Positions 52,238-63,461 of a stretch of DNA of 64,000 bases are shown piece by piece. Below the pieces are notes generated by a model, which was given only the letters and a program-made list of their open reading frames with translations, made no database searches and was not told the DNA's origin. Made by a program: the position numbers and the translations under genes. Every line of letters starts with the position of its first letter. Within the stretch, counting starts at the first letter, position 1. Source of the stretch: Gracilaria gracilis (taxonomy: Eukaryota > Rhodophyta > Florideophyceae > Gracilariales > Gracilariaceae); contig JARGSG010000194.1 in the NCBI GenBank assembly GCA_030374805.1, positions 372,001 to 436,000 on the forward strand, written 5' to 3'.

Positions 52238-53545
52238 ATGGCGGGTCCTTCTCCTTCTCCTGTCTCTTCGCCACGCGACCCAAGCGAATCACCAACTTCT
52301 ACACGCTCTGCAGCGGTATCGCCTCCGATTCCTCGGCTTCCTCTTGCTCCTTCTGTTCCGAACACTTCGGCTTCCTTTCCTTGCGCTACAACAGCGATGA
52401 GTACTCCCAATCAGGGCAACAACCAACCGCCTGGCGGGCCTCCTCAACCCTATTTCGGGGGCTTTGGTCATCCTCAACCGGCCCAGCCGTCGTCCTCCAA
52501 CCCCTCATCGGCGATGAATCCCGGCTTCCATACGGCGCCTCTTCCCCAAACGGGTGCACAACCGGCTCCGTACATCTTCCCCAATCAAATGGGCAACGGC
52601 ATTGCGGCAATAACTCCGGCAGCGCCGGTGCTTAACCCGACTGTCGGTGCGTGGGCCTCGTATGACGAGTTAGAAGACGTGGATCCACGGTCGAATCCAT
52701 TACCGTTCGTACGGGCTCCTTGGGGACACCCTCACGGGGTCACTCAGCCTTCTCTCGTAGCGGCGTTTGCAGACGGCAGCGGTCATTTGCCGGGTGGGAT
52801 TCACGTCTGGATGACGGTTACCTTTGACTGGCAATACCGGATTACCGTGCCAACGCAAGCTCTTGTCCACCGGCGTGGTGAGTTGCACAATACCGCTCGT
52901 GCGGAGATGGTACGTGTCGCGCATCTGCGGCTTGCCCGAACATACTCGGAACAACCGATACCCACGGAATTCCGGTTTGACGTTGCTTTCTACCGAACCC
53001 TCGGTGAGGTGCACTACGGCGAGAACTTGGCCCGGCTTGCCGGTGTAGTAGAGCGTTATCAGAACGTCACGATTCACCAGGATGTCCTGTGCTGGACCCG
53101 TCCGCTGTTGCGTGCTGAATTCCGATACCTGCCCCGCATCCCGCGGTCCAACTTCTTGCAGAACATGATCCGTCCCGAACGACGTGCTCGCTCCCGTTGG
53201 GGATATTTGATCCCCTATCAAAACACGGAGTCACACCGGATTAGGCCTCGCCACATGCGTGAAAGATACGTGCCACTTCCCTTTGTATGGGCCTCTTACG
53301 AGGTGTGCCGGGGGTGCTACGTTGAGCTTCCCCCGTGCCTGACCTACATCGGTAGTCGGTTGGCAAAGAACCCGTTCACGGGATGGTGGACCGTGGTGAT
53401 GACGGAATGGGCAGCCCGCACGGCGGTGTACGTCCTTCATGAAGTGTACGACCAGTACAGACTGTGGTTTATCCCTCCACGTTTGCGGCAAGCCATTCGA
53501 AGCTTGGATCTTACTCTTCCGCTGGGCGGCAATGGAAACCTCTGA
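52238..53545 (+). CDS. Antisense ORF 1 of the Ty3/gypsy element, 435 aa
   Basis: ATG at 52,238 (MAGPSPSPVSSPRDPSESP), 78 bp inside the 3' LTR edge, with a TGTATAAG box 20 bp upstream. Residues 1-130 are Pro/Ser/Gly-rich and probably disordered. The rest looks folded (DGSGHLPGGIHVWMTVTFDW, RYVPLPFVWASYEVCRGCYV, WWTVVMTEWAARTAVYVLHE). It lies opposite to gag-pol, in the slot where extra antisense ORFs are known in some plant gypsy elements. No homology to an envelope or other named family is recognised. Confidence 0.6.
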   Translation: MAGPSPSPVSSPRDPSESPTSTRSAAVSPPIPRLPLAPSVPNTSASFPCATTAMSTPNQGNNQPPGGPPQPYFGGFGHPQPAQPSSSNPSSAMNPGFHTAPLPQTGAQPAPYIFPNQMGNGIAAITPAAPVLNPTVGAWASYDELEDVDPRSNPLPFVRAPWGHPHGVTQPSLVAAFADGSGHLPGGIHVWMTVTFDWQYRITVPTQALVHRRGELHNTARAEMVRVAHLRLARTYSEQPIPTEFRFDVAFYRTLGEVHYGENLARLAGVVERYQNVTIHQDVLCWTRPLLRAEFRYLPRIPRSNFLQNMIRPERRARSRWGYLIPYQNTESHRIRPRHMRERYVPLPFVWASYEVCRGCYVELPPCLTYIGSRLAKNPFTGWWTVVMTEWAARTAVYVLHEVYDQYRLWFIPPRLRQAIRSLDLTLPLGGNGNL

Positions 53546-53618
53546 GAGTTGATGAGCCTCTTGCGAGTGATTGACACAGTAGACTGGAGCCAGGTGCCGC
53601 GCGCTCAGAGTAGGCGCG

Positions 53619-54227
53619 ATGACGGAGACCTTCAGGTTGACCGGTCTCCCCGGGCGCAGATCACCGCTAGCGGGCGATTTTGTCTTCTACGACCCGTGGT
53701 CACGGACACTGATCACTCCAGCGGAGGCACATATCCTGCGTCATGCAGAGCGAGTCATCCCTCCTGGGCATCCCACCGGATTCATCATGACTGATGAATT
53801 CTTTCACCCTGTTGGAGGCGACAACATCATGCTCGATGACGCTCCTGATGAGGACGATGCCTTTGGAGAAGACGACACTCTCGTTGTGGAGCCAGCACCT
53901 GCTGTTGCAGTAGCGAACCCCCCTGTTGGTGGTCATATCGCCCCGGCTGCGCCGGTTGTACCAGTCCCAGTTCCTGTGTCCTCTCCAACTCCTGTGGAGG
54001 CTGCTTCGGCGCCTGCGATGGCGGCGTCGACTATGCCGAATGAAGCCGCGAACGCGAGAGTATCCGAAGAAGCACGGGCTGCCGTGATCGCTCAGTTCCT
54101 CAGCTCAGCTGGTGCCTCTGGCGCAGCGTCGGGCGACGTCACAGAGATGCGCGACGCCCTGATAGCGCAGCTGGCGAACGCTGGTGCTCAGCAAGGACCG
54201 AGAGGCTCGGGTGGCCCCTCCACGTAG
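53619..54227 (+). CDS. Antisense ORF 2 of the Ty3/gypsy element, 202 aa
   Basis: ATG at 53,619, 70 bp after antisense ORF 1. A short folded-looking N-terminus (GDFVFYDPWSRTLITPAEAH, ILRHAERVIPPGHP) is followed by an acidic stretch (DDAPDEDDAFGEDD), a Pro/Ala/Val linker, and a helical C-terminus (EEARAAVIAQFLSSAG; DALIAQLANAG). No family is recognised. It is followed by a C/T-rich spacer (54,230-54,630) with repeated TCTTCTCC..CCTGAGGGC words that separates it from the convergent chromodomain end. Confidence 0.55.
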   Translation: MTETFRLTGLPGRRSPLAGDFVFYDPWSRTLITPAEAHILRHAERVIPPGHPTGFIMTDEFFHPVGGDNIMLDDAPDEDDAFGEDDTLVVEPAPAVAVANPPVGGHIAPAAPVVPVPVPVSSPTPVEAASAPAMAASTMPNEAANARVSEEARAAVIAQFLSSAGASGAASGDVTEMRDALIAQLANAGAQQGPRGSGGPST

Positions 54228-54636
54228 GAGCTCGTCACAGTAGATTCCCAATAACTTGGCCGTTGTAGTCCCGAATAGTGGGGTACAGCTTAGTTGAGAT
54301 GTCCAGTAAAACTGTGTTCTTCCCTTGAGCATCAAGGTTATCTTCCTTCTTCAAGTGTAATCTTCAATAATCTTCTCCCTTCCTGAGGGCATTACTTCTT
54401 CTTCATAATCCTCTTCTGAGTGTCCTTTCCTCTTCATAGAGTCTTATTAAATCTTCTCCTTTTCCTGAGGGCAGCTTAGCTTATTCTTCAACTCTCCTCG
54501 TTTAGAGGGTGCCTTCACGAAGTAACTTCGGCACTGTACTCCGCTGGAGGTCGTTACGCTTCCTCGAGTGAGGTTCGTTGTCGTTGACACGGCTACGCCG
54601 GACACGAGAGAACGTTCCGTCACAGACGGTGGCGGT

Positions 54637-56299
54637 CTACCCCACTAGGGCGCGGTGTAGGTTAGCCGGAACATCCGTGTTAGTACGGCGGTGATACTGC
54701 ACGATTTTCGATCGTGGCAGGTGCTCAACCGGTTCATCCGTGTCTGCTGATGGCGGATAGCCATACCAGCGCACCTGGTACTGCCTATACCCCTTCGGGT
54801 GCCAACTGTGTCCCACGATGTGGTCGAACACGAACTCTTTCGAGTAAACTTCACGTTCTTCACCACCTTTAGAAGGGTCGTCCACGCTTCGTAGCGGTAC
54901 TGTAATAGGGATACCAGCTGCGTTGCTGTGTGCCTCTGACGCTTTCGGCGGTTCTGTCGTCCTCTGCTGAGTCTTCCTTACCGGATTCCGGGAGTTCTCG
55001 AGCAGTTTCTTCCGTTTCGACGGTCTCCTCAACGTCTCGATTACGAGTAGTTTCCCGTGTTGACGGTGGTTTCGGACGGGGAGGCGGATTACCTACCACG
55101 GCACGTGCCGGTTCACGTGACTCCGTGCGACGGTTCGTGGCTACGGCGCTGCCGGTCGACAGTGTAGGCCCACTGTGTGGTGCACGGCGTGTGCCACGCG
55201 CCGTGTGGCGCGCGCGCACTCCTGCACTGGCAGCGTGTATTTTCCCTAAATCAGGGCGGTATTCCGTATCTCCAACGGTGCGTGCACTGTCATGACGGTT
55301 CAAAACGTCATGACGAGCGCTTAACGACTTCCCCACGGATGGATGCGGTGGTGCTTCCTCCATACCCGTTCCGGGGTGCTCTAACTTCGCTTCTGCGAGC
55401 GTCTTCTCTCTTTCCTGACTAAAAGGTCTTGCGATACCGGGATCTACCGTGATTTCCTTACTTCGCGCCTGCGTAGGCGGTGCGCGACGAACGTCAGCGA
55501 CGGTTTGCGGCTTGCCCGCGTCCGGAATACTCCGTGTAGCAGTATGCAGCGGTGCTGTAGCCGTGCTCTTCCGAGAAATCGGGTGATCAGCGTCGACTTC
55601 CGGCGGTGCCGAGGAACTTTCGAGAGCGCGATCAGGTGGTCCCTCCTGTGTCTCCTCGACAACAGGAGGTTGATCATGCGGCGATTCCCCGTGCGGGTGA
55701 GCAATTCCAGTATCCTGGACAGTACGGGAGTCCGTAGATTGCGCGTGTCCCTTGCTGATAGGGCTGCGATCCGCTGTAGAGCGTTGCGCGCCCTTGGCAA
55801 TATCAGCACGCTGTAGCGGGTTTGCCTGCCCACTAACAGTGGTATCCTTAGCAATCACGTCCTCGACGGTGTCCTGAGACAACTCAGTCTCCAATTCTTC
55901 TTTCCGTGAATCACGGGATGTCTGCGACGGTTGCGACACCGGTGATTCCTGTTCTTCCGCAACAACGCGTGAATTCCCCTCCCCCTCCTGAGGTGGAGCG
56001 ATACGGGGAGCAGTCATCACGTCAGTTGACGGTTCGATAGACGCTGTGAAGCGCGACTTCACAAGCGGTGTAGAATCCGAAGATTCGGTTCGCGACGATA
56101 ACATCGGTAACTCCGACAATCCCCTCGATGGGTGACGAAGTCCCACAAGTGGTGTAGCTTCTGTAGACTGAAGCGATCGGTTCTCCGCCTGTCCAGCCTC
56201 CTGCTGAGTATCCAAAACAACTTCCGTATGACGGGTAGGTCCTTGTACAACTCGATCTCGAGAAAAAACGCTCATGAGCGCCACCAACTTCCAGTACAA
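54637..56299 (-). pseudogene. Ty3/gypsy Pol C-terminal tail with chromodomain
   Basis: Downstream of integrase the minus strand encodes a long low-complexity tail rich in Ser, Thr, Pro, Glu and Arg. A chromodomain follows: EFVFDHIVGHSWHPKGYRQY, then QVRWYGYPPSADTDEPVEHL and PRSKIVQYHRR. In chromoviruses this domain steers integration towards particular chromatin. The spacing between integrase and chromodomain is unusually long. Confidence 0.7.
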
Positions 56300-57380
56300 C
56301 TGTGTCCTTATTCACGCTAATAACGCGGTACGGACCATCAGCGATGGGAGAAAGCTTGTGTCGCCTCTCCTTTTCAGGATTGTAATATTCTTTCCTTACA
56401 AAGGCGGTTTGTCCCGGTTCCAGCGGTGGTAGTGGTCTCCGAATACGGGCATCAAAGTTCCGCTTATAAGCGTGTTGTGCTTTAGCCATTGCCGACCTGG
56501 CAACAGGTACCATAAATGAAAGCCACTGCTTCCAACGCAGGTAGTGATCAACCGTCGACGGGAACGTATCCAGCTTTGGCTGAGGTTCAACCGCAACTGG
56601 CGGGGGCGTTCGCGACAGCACAAGCTCGAAAGGAGATAAACCAGTAACTCTGTGAACTTGCGTATTGTACGCGTACGTCACGGTATCCGTGTAGAGATCC
56701 CAAGTCTTTGGATGTTCAACAGTATAAGCCCGCAATGCGGAGAGCAGCGTTCGAATAAATCGCTCGACTTTCCCATTACATTGGGGATGATACGTCGTCG
56801 TGAAGAGATTCTTCACGTCGAGTATCCGACAGACGTCCTGGAAGAAACGCGCAGTAAATTGCGGACCATTATCCGAAAGGAGATTAACCGGGGGACCGTA
56901 CACTAGGACCCAATGCTTAACGAAAGCTTCCGCAACAGTGCGTGATGTAATCTTCCTCAACGGAATTGTCCGGGCTAACTTCGAGAATCTGTCCGTAATG
57001 ACGAGTAGAAACCGACTACCTCGGGATGTCCTTAAAAACTCACCGAGTATATCGATGGCAACAAACTCAAGAGGCGCCCGTGCGGGGAACAGAGTTAGCT
57101 TCTTCGCATGGCGACGTAATTTAACTCGTTCACGAGCACAGTGCGTACACGCCTTGACGGTGGTATAGCAATCCAACGCTAACGCGGGCCAGTAGAAATC
57201 CCGACGTAGTGTCGTGTACAGCCTTCTAGCCCCAGGATGGGAAGCAACCTTAGAAAAGTGTGATAGGTGAAGAACCCTGGACTGCAAGGAGTGAGGAACC
57301 ACGATCTGTGGGGATGAACGAACCACTCTAACGAGGTAACCCTGAGTGTTAACCCCAAAAGGGATGTTCCGCACCGCCAT
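56022..57380 (-). pseudogene. Ty3/gypsy integrase
   Basis: The zinc-binding region shows HLSHFSKVASHPGARRLYTT and ACTHCARERVK (HHCC). The catalytic core shows FVAIDILGEF, LLSDNGPQFTARFF and YHPQCNGKVERFIRTLLSAL (the D, D, E residues). The GPY-type block SPIADGPYRVISVNKDTVVLE lies after it. It inserts element cDNA into the chromosome in the family. Confidence 0.9.
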
Positions 57381-58752
57381 TAATTTGGGCGCGTATCCTC
57401 GTACAGAACGGGTCTCCCTGCTGTTCTCTGATCATCTCCTCAGGAGTGATTGGGACAAACGCACCGGGTTCCGGGTCTTCACCGTCTGCGACGAGTAAGT
57501 CATCACAGATGTCGTCCGAAATCAGTTCGTAGTCTTCTTCACCCTCCTCCATGAGGAAACAGGGGATATCTTCATCATCGTCGTCGACGCGTAACGCTTC
57601 GCCTTCCGTTCCCAAACGTGAAAGAGCATCCGCTTGCGCGTTGAGACTTCTCTTCTTGTAGGTGACTTCATAATCAAACTCGGCTAGCCGAAGACGCCAG
57701 CGCATTAAACGCCCGGAAGGTTCCGTGATTGACATTAACCAGCGTAACGCGGAATGATCCGTGTTAACGGTAAAATGCACACCCATAAGATATGGTCTTA
57801 ACGTCTGTAAAGCCCATACCATGGCAAGACACTCCTTTTCGGATACCGAATATTTCCGTTCATGAACGTTGAGCGTGCGAGACCAAAATCCAATTGGTCG
57901 GCGTTCCCCGTTGGGTGTAGTCTGAAACAGTGCACAGCCGATCTGGTAGTCGCTCGCATCCGTATCCACGGTAAATGGCAACCCGTTCTTCGGTAATGAC
58001 AGCACGGGTGCTGTTGTAACTGCCTCTATAAGAGAGTTGAATGCTTCCACTTGCGTGGGAGCAAGGGGGCCTAGTTTTGGTGGTTGTCCCTTCTTCAGGA
58101 GCTCGTTGAGCGGTCCCGCGATCTTCGCGAAGCGAGGAATAAACCGTCGATAGACGTTGCATAATCCTAGGAAGGAACGCAGCTCAGTCTGAGTCGTAGG
58201 TAGTTTAGCCTCCTTGAGTGACTTCACGCGAGCCTGCTCGATCAGTAGCCGTCCCGGACGGATTACGTGTCCAAGATACTTGACCGAGTCAGTAAAGAAT
58301 TCACATTTCCTCAGCTTGAGTGTTACTCCTGCGTCACGCAGTGTTGTGATTATCTCACGAACGTGATCCAAATGGTCATCCAAATTATTGGAGAAGACGA
58401 TGATATCGTCGAGATAGACGAGGCAACTCCGCCATTTGAAACGGGCAAGGAGGATATCCAAAGCACGCTGAAAAGTAGCGGGGGCGTTCGTAAGTCCAAA
58501 AGAAATACGCTTAAAGCGGTACAGCCCTGAATGGCAGGTAAACGCAGTCTTATCACGGTCTTCCGGTCGCACGGGTACTTGCCAGTACCCCCAATTCGCA
58601 TCCAAAGTGGAGAAGACGGTTGCATCGCCAAGCGAGTCAATGTACTCGTCCATACGAGGTATGGGATACACGTATTTGACGGTAACATCATTGAGGCGAC
58701 GATAGTCGATACAAAAACGCCAGAGACCCATCGGGTTTCGGAGCCAGTACAA
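57349..58752 (-). pseudogene. Ty3/gypsy reverse transcriptase-RNase H
   Basis: RT blocks in order are WRFCIDYRRLNDVTVKYVYP, FSTLDANWGYWQVPV, LTNAPATFQRALDILL and CLVYLDDIIVFSNNLDDHL (YLDD active site). RNase H follows with FTVDTDASDYQIGCALFQ, SEKECLAMVWALQTLRPYL, VNTDHSALRWL and LNAQADALSR. This is standard for chromoviruses. Confidence 0.92.
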
Positions 58753-59207
58753 CTGGAGATGCCCACGGCGACTGTGCCGGTTCTATAACTCCGGCTCGGA
58801 GCATCTTGTTGATTTGAAACTGTTCTTCCTCCCGAGCTTTCGGACCTGCCCTGTAAGGGTGTTGAGCAATAGGCTGTAACGTCTGGGCAACAGATCAATC
58901 CGGTTGTTCCGTAGCTGTAACCTCTCCGAGGGAACCATCCCACATTGGTGTAAATTCGCGCAACATATCACGCAACTTCTCGCGGTGTGAATCCGGTACA
59001 TGACCGAGATTCAATTCTTCTAACTCCTTAATAGGGTCAATCCTGTCATAACTCGTAGGCGCGGTCTTCTTTTCCGGGTCTCCCGTGTTGTTAACCGTCT
59101 GAGACGGGTTTGACGCTTGCGCACGCGACGAATACCCCTCCCCCTCCTGAGAGTGAGACGCATCAGCGGTTTCTTCGACAATCCCGAGCATCTCGGCGGC
59201 AGTCACC

Positions 59208-59993
59208 TTAGTAGGGATAAGCGCCGTAGGGTGCGGTAGGACAGTACCAATAACTTGGTTCTTCACCAGAAATTGGGACTTCTATGCCAAAGTTGGCTAA
59301 CAAAACCCGAAAGGGGTGACCATTCGAGATCTGCACAACGCCATTCGCTAATGCGAGCTGATATTTCTCGTATAACGAGGTAGATGGTTGAACAACCCGC
59401 AAACCACGCGGAGCAGCAGTAACATCAACCCATACCTGGGATTCTGGCGGAATAGAAATAGCACGTGCAACACGGAGTTTCGGAGACTCCTTCGGAGCGT
59501 TAGAATCCTGTAAAGGAGTAGGTAGCGGTACCAGCTTAGCTGAGGTTCTCCTCAAAGAACGACGAACAATCGGTACAACCGAACCATCTTCCATTTCCAC
59601 TTCACGCGCACGCGGTCTGATTGACTCGACATATCTGTCACAGAAGTCACACCCTAAGATGACAGGGGCAGCAAGCGTCTTGCAGACGATGAATTCAACC
59701 TGCTCAATGCAGTTGCCAATCCTGACGATCAGGGAAACCATTCCAGCCGTACTCAACGGGTTATTATTTGCATCTGCTACGTCCATGACGGGTCCTTGAC
59801 GAACTCGACAACGGATTTTCGGCGGTAAAAGCGACTCCGCAATAAAATTGGGGACCAGCGCCTGTATCCAGGATAGACAAATGACGCACCATATACTGGG
59901 TAGAAAGGCCAAGGTCAGCGAATATCTTGTAGTTTCGCTTGGCCATGACCATGACTCGATCCGGGGATCCGGTTGTTCCTGAACCGTATCCAC
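59208..59993 (-). pseudogene. Ty3/gypsy aspartic protease region
   Basis: LSILDTGAGPQF gives the D-T-G catalytic triad near 59,870. The typical ILGCDFCDRYVESI flap/psi-loop region follows. It lies between the zinc-knuckle region and RT, as expected. Confidence 0.75.
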
Positions 59994-60154
59994 GGGCGAC
60001 GCATTACACCAACGGTGGTAGAGTCCACGTCTGGGACGGTCGGCTTCCTCGAGAGGATTTTGACCTGGGAGCGAGGCGGTGACGCCTCGGGCGCCGTAGA
60101 CTTCGACTGGGGCGCCTCTCCATTGGAGACTCCCGTACTCAGTTTAACTGAGTA

Positions 60155-62060
60155 TCATCCGTTTCTAACGGGAACGGCGTCCTGCGCGGTAGGGATCTTC
60201 ACAGACTCCTGTGGAACAGAACTACCCGCAGCAGCGGTTGCCGCCACGGCTTGAGCCGGTGAAGCATTGACCTGGAAGAACCAGAGTGTCGCAAGGCAGC
60301 GATATCTGCGGGAGAAATCCGTTTCGGGAAGTCTGTCTTCGCACGCAAATACGCGGTTATCGGCACTGACGCCTGTTCTTCTGGGGTCAGAGCTTCGAAA
60401 TTCACCACGACCGTGGGCATATCCCTCATGGTGAGGTGGCAATCCGGTGCCACATGCCCGTGTTCGTAGCATAGAAAACAAATCAACCCGGGTCTTCCGG
60501 CACTTCGTGGGTCCTTTGCTCTCACCGTCCGCGGGTCTACCCAACCAGGTCGCTGGTAACGACTCCCTGAATAGGGTACTTGCGGTCCGCGAACGCGGGG
60601 GCGATCTGCGTAAAGCAGCGGATCATCCGTCATCGACGAGGCTTCAGTAGTTGAAGGCAACTCCGTAGTCGGAATAGAATCCAGGTTCACCTGTGCCAGA
60701 TGCAAATTATCCACTTCGTGGGCCAAAAAAATCCTGCGGTAGCAGTGAGATCGATGAGGGCGCCTCTTCGAGGTGAAGCGCCCTGGATGAACCCCGGTGT
60801 CCGGAGCGTGCAACGCAGTGCGTCTCCTTCCGCTTTCGCGTATTGAACCAACTCGAGATAAGTGGTCTTCCGCTTGTCTTCCCGTCGCTGGGAGACTAGC
60901 GTGCGAATAGCCGGATTCAATCCGTTGATAAACAGTGTACAACGCTCATTAGCGGAATAAACATTGCCCACAACGGTGGAAAGCCTTGTTCAGTCGGACT
61001 GAAAACTCGGTTTCCGATTCCTTCGGGCGTTGCTTCGTTTCCCGCAACGCGGTGATTGCTTCCTCAATAGAGGTACCAGTCGCGTACGAGCGAAGTAGAT
61101 ACTGCACGGCCTCAGGCCAGCAGGTAACCCCTCCTTCGGAGGCTCGAGATGAACCTCTTACAGAGTTGAATTGGTCTTCAGCGAGTCCACGTAGAAAATA
61201 CGGTAATGCGACATAAGCTTGCCCTTCACTCATGCCGAGGATGTCAGCTTCCGCGACAAAGCGTGAAAGAAAATCCAACACCAAGATGGGATCCTCCCCA
61301 GTAAAGAACTGGTTACGAAACGTCAAGGACATGCGCTTGATGCAGTCCTTGATCTTTCCCGTCCCACGGGGCGTACGGTCCAGACTGGAATCTTCCAAAC
61401 GGTAGTACCGGTAAGACAACAACCTTTTGTACAAGGGATTAGTAGGCTTCAGCTCCCTCAAACCTGAGTGCTTCCTCTCCTTCTCACGGGTGCGAACAAC
61501 ACCGGAAGTGGAACTAGAATGACGAGAGCGCGCAGTGCGACCACGACGTTCACCATCATTTGATGAGTCTGACGAAGAAGAACCCGCAGAGCGGTTTGAG
61601 ATACCAGAAGACCTGGACGAATCCGAATCATACTCGTCGACTAACCTCTTCTTAGAGCGATTCTTCCCGGATTTTCGGTTTCTGGCGCGATGAGAGTCCC
61701 ACCGCGGGTGTGTCAAAAGCGCCGTTGTCAGCACGGATAGTAGCTTCCAACGTCTCAAGACGGCCCAGAATCCGAAATATCTTCGTGTTGACCTCCTCGG
61801 TAAAACCGGGGTAGCCTTGAAAAACCTCTAAGAGAGTGTTGACATCTTTCCGTAATATACGTAGATCGTCAGATACACCTCCGATGAGGGCAGGCGTCTC
61901 CCTTCATACGAAGTGTATCGACCTCAGTCGCGAGGGCAGCATGAGAGCTTCTCATGACTCCCGTCTGGGCCTCAAGTGTGCGCACTTGAGTCTCCAGCTC
62001 GACGACGAGCGCGTCCTTCACCGCAGCAGCGGGAGTGGAACCCTCCAAAGAAGCAGATGA
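60155..62060 (-). pseudogene. Ty3/gypsy Gag and zinc-knuckle region
   Basis: The capsid-like part includes GKIKDCIKRMSLTFRNQFFT, LDFLSRFVAEADILGM and EEAITALRETKQRPKESETEF. A basic Ser/Arg-rich N-terminus precedes it. The nucleocapsid knuckle ICFLCYEHGHVAPDC fits C-x2-C-x4-H-x4-C. Confidence 0.75.
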
Positions 62061-62661
62061 GGGTCCAGCCACCTGGGGAGTCAGACGACTTTATAGATTG
62101 CTTCCGGTTTCCGGGTTTCTTCTCCGCTCCAGACCGAGGCTCGGGAACAGACCACGGACGCGGGGGCAATTCTGGACCAACTGAGCGAGCCTTCGAGGGG
62201 CTCGCTCGCTTGCCAGAAACCATCGTCCACGGACGAAAAGAGACCAGAGAACTGGGAACAATCAAGCGAACAGCAAATTAACCTCGAATGAGTTTAGTAT
62301 CCTCACACGAGTGACGAAAAAACCGAATGCGGTAAAGACAACCGTGTCCACGGGAACGTCACGATGCGACAACGTTGCTTCACCAGATTGCTGGGACGAG
62401 TTCAAAAACCCAAACGGGGTGACAACAACCGTACCGACGGGAATCTCACACTACGGAAATAGGTAGTGCCACCGGTAAAGAACCGTGTCCAAACAACAAC
62501 CCAAATTGGGAAAACGAAACCGACACGACGTAGAGTCGGTAGCGAATCCCAGATTAAACTGCGAAATGTCCTCCACGACCACGAAACGAACCGGCAAACC
62601 GGAAGGTGCACCAAACCAGCTTGCTGGATACAACACGACTTCTAAGTCGGGGAGGACCAAT

Positions 62662-63461
62662 TGTGGTGCAACCCCTGCGGAGGAAGAAGACACACAAAGG
62701 GTGTTCAAGGCCTTCCCTCAACTGAGGTAGTCACAGCAATAGAGCCCCTCTCAGGGTGATCGCGCTAGCCGGGTGTAAGACCGGGGATCACCGTCACGAC
62801 ACGCGTAGAGAGCGGTAAAGGCAAAGAAGCCGCACAGTGGTGGGGAACACGACAGAGTCGGGGATGACGTCACAGACGGGACAACCAACACACACACGAG
62901 AGTGGCACGAGACGCGGAGAGCGGTAGCGAACCACGCGAGTGGGCGAAACAAAGAACGGTCAACACCGGTATGCAGTGTAGCGATACCTGTATAACAGTG
63001 CGAAAACAAATAAAGGAAACACACAGAATAACACGCGGAATGCGGTAAGGGTGCTGTAGATGCCGCGAGGCGGATGATGGTACCTACACAGTAGTGGCAA
63101 CTCTCCGCGATGAGGATATTGCTCACCAAGGGTGAAACATCAGAGCCGAACACTCGGTTGAGTCGTTTACTTCTCCAAAGTTGGGTTGAGCTCAACCTAC
63201 TATGTAGTGTAGCCGCCCACTGTCAGTGGTAACTAAATATCCAATATTAATATCTAGAATCCCCAACAATGGGTGCAAACTCCCCACACGTGTGTGACTG
63301 ACCAGCAATGCTGTGCACCTCACAACTATCCTATATGTTGTACGAATCTACCCAAGAATGGGGTGTGCCACGCACGGCATTCATCATCACCTCCTTAGAG
63401 AGCATCCCCTTGTCTATGAATCGCAATAGCGAAGCTTCATCCGCAATAGCGTTGCACTACA
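62662..63461 (-). repeat. 5' LTR of the Ty3/gypsy element
   Basis: 800 bp with the same TGT...ACA termini as the other copies. The inner edge is followed (minus strand, after one A and one T) by TGGTCCTCCCCGACTTAG, a candidate primer-binding site. I cannot assign the tRNA. Confidence 0.95.

Larger units (their letters stand above)
51362..63461 (-). mobile_element. Ty3/gypsy chromovirus-like retrotransposon, 12.1 kb, young but broken
   Basis: Gag-pol lies on the minus strand in gypsy order. The parts are the 5' LTR (62,662-63,461), a leader with TGG-initial primer site, Gag (about 60,950-62,060), a CCHC zinc knuckle (about 60,470), aspartic protease (about 59,880), RT-RNase H (57,400-58,750), integrase (56,050-57,380), a long Ser/Thr/Pro/Glu-rich tail, a chromodomain (about 54,690-54,850), polypurine tract and 3' LTR. 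Two further intact frames lie on the plus strand between the chromodomain and the 3' LTR. The LTRs are about 99% identical, so insertion is recent, yet the minus-strand coding region has several breaks. No target-site duplication is found because the left side continues into a second truncated copy. Confidence 0.9.
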
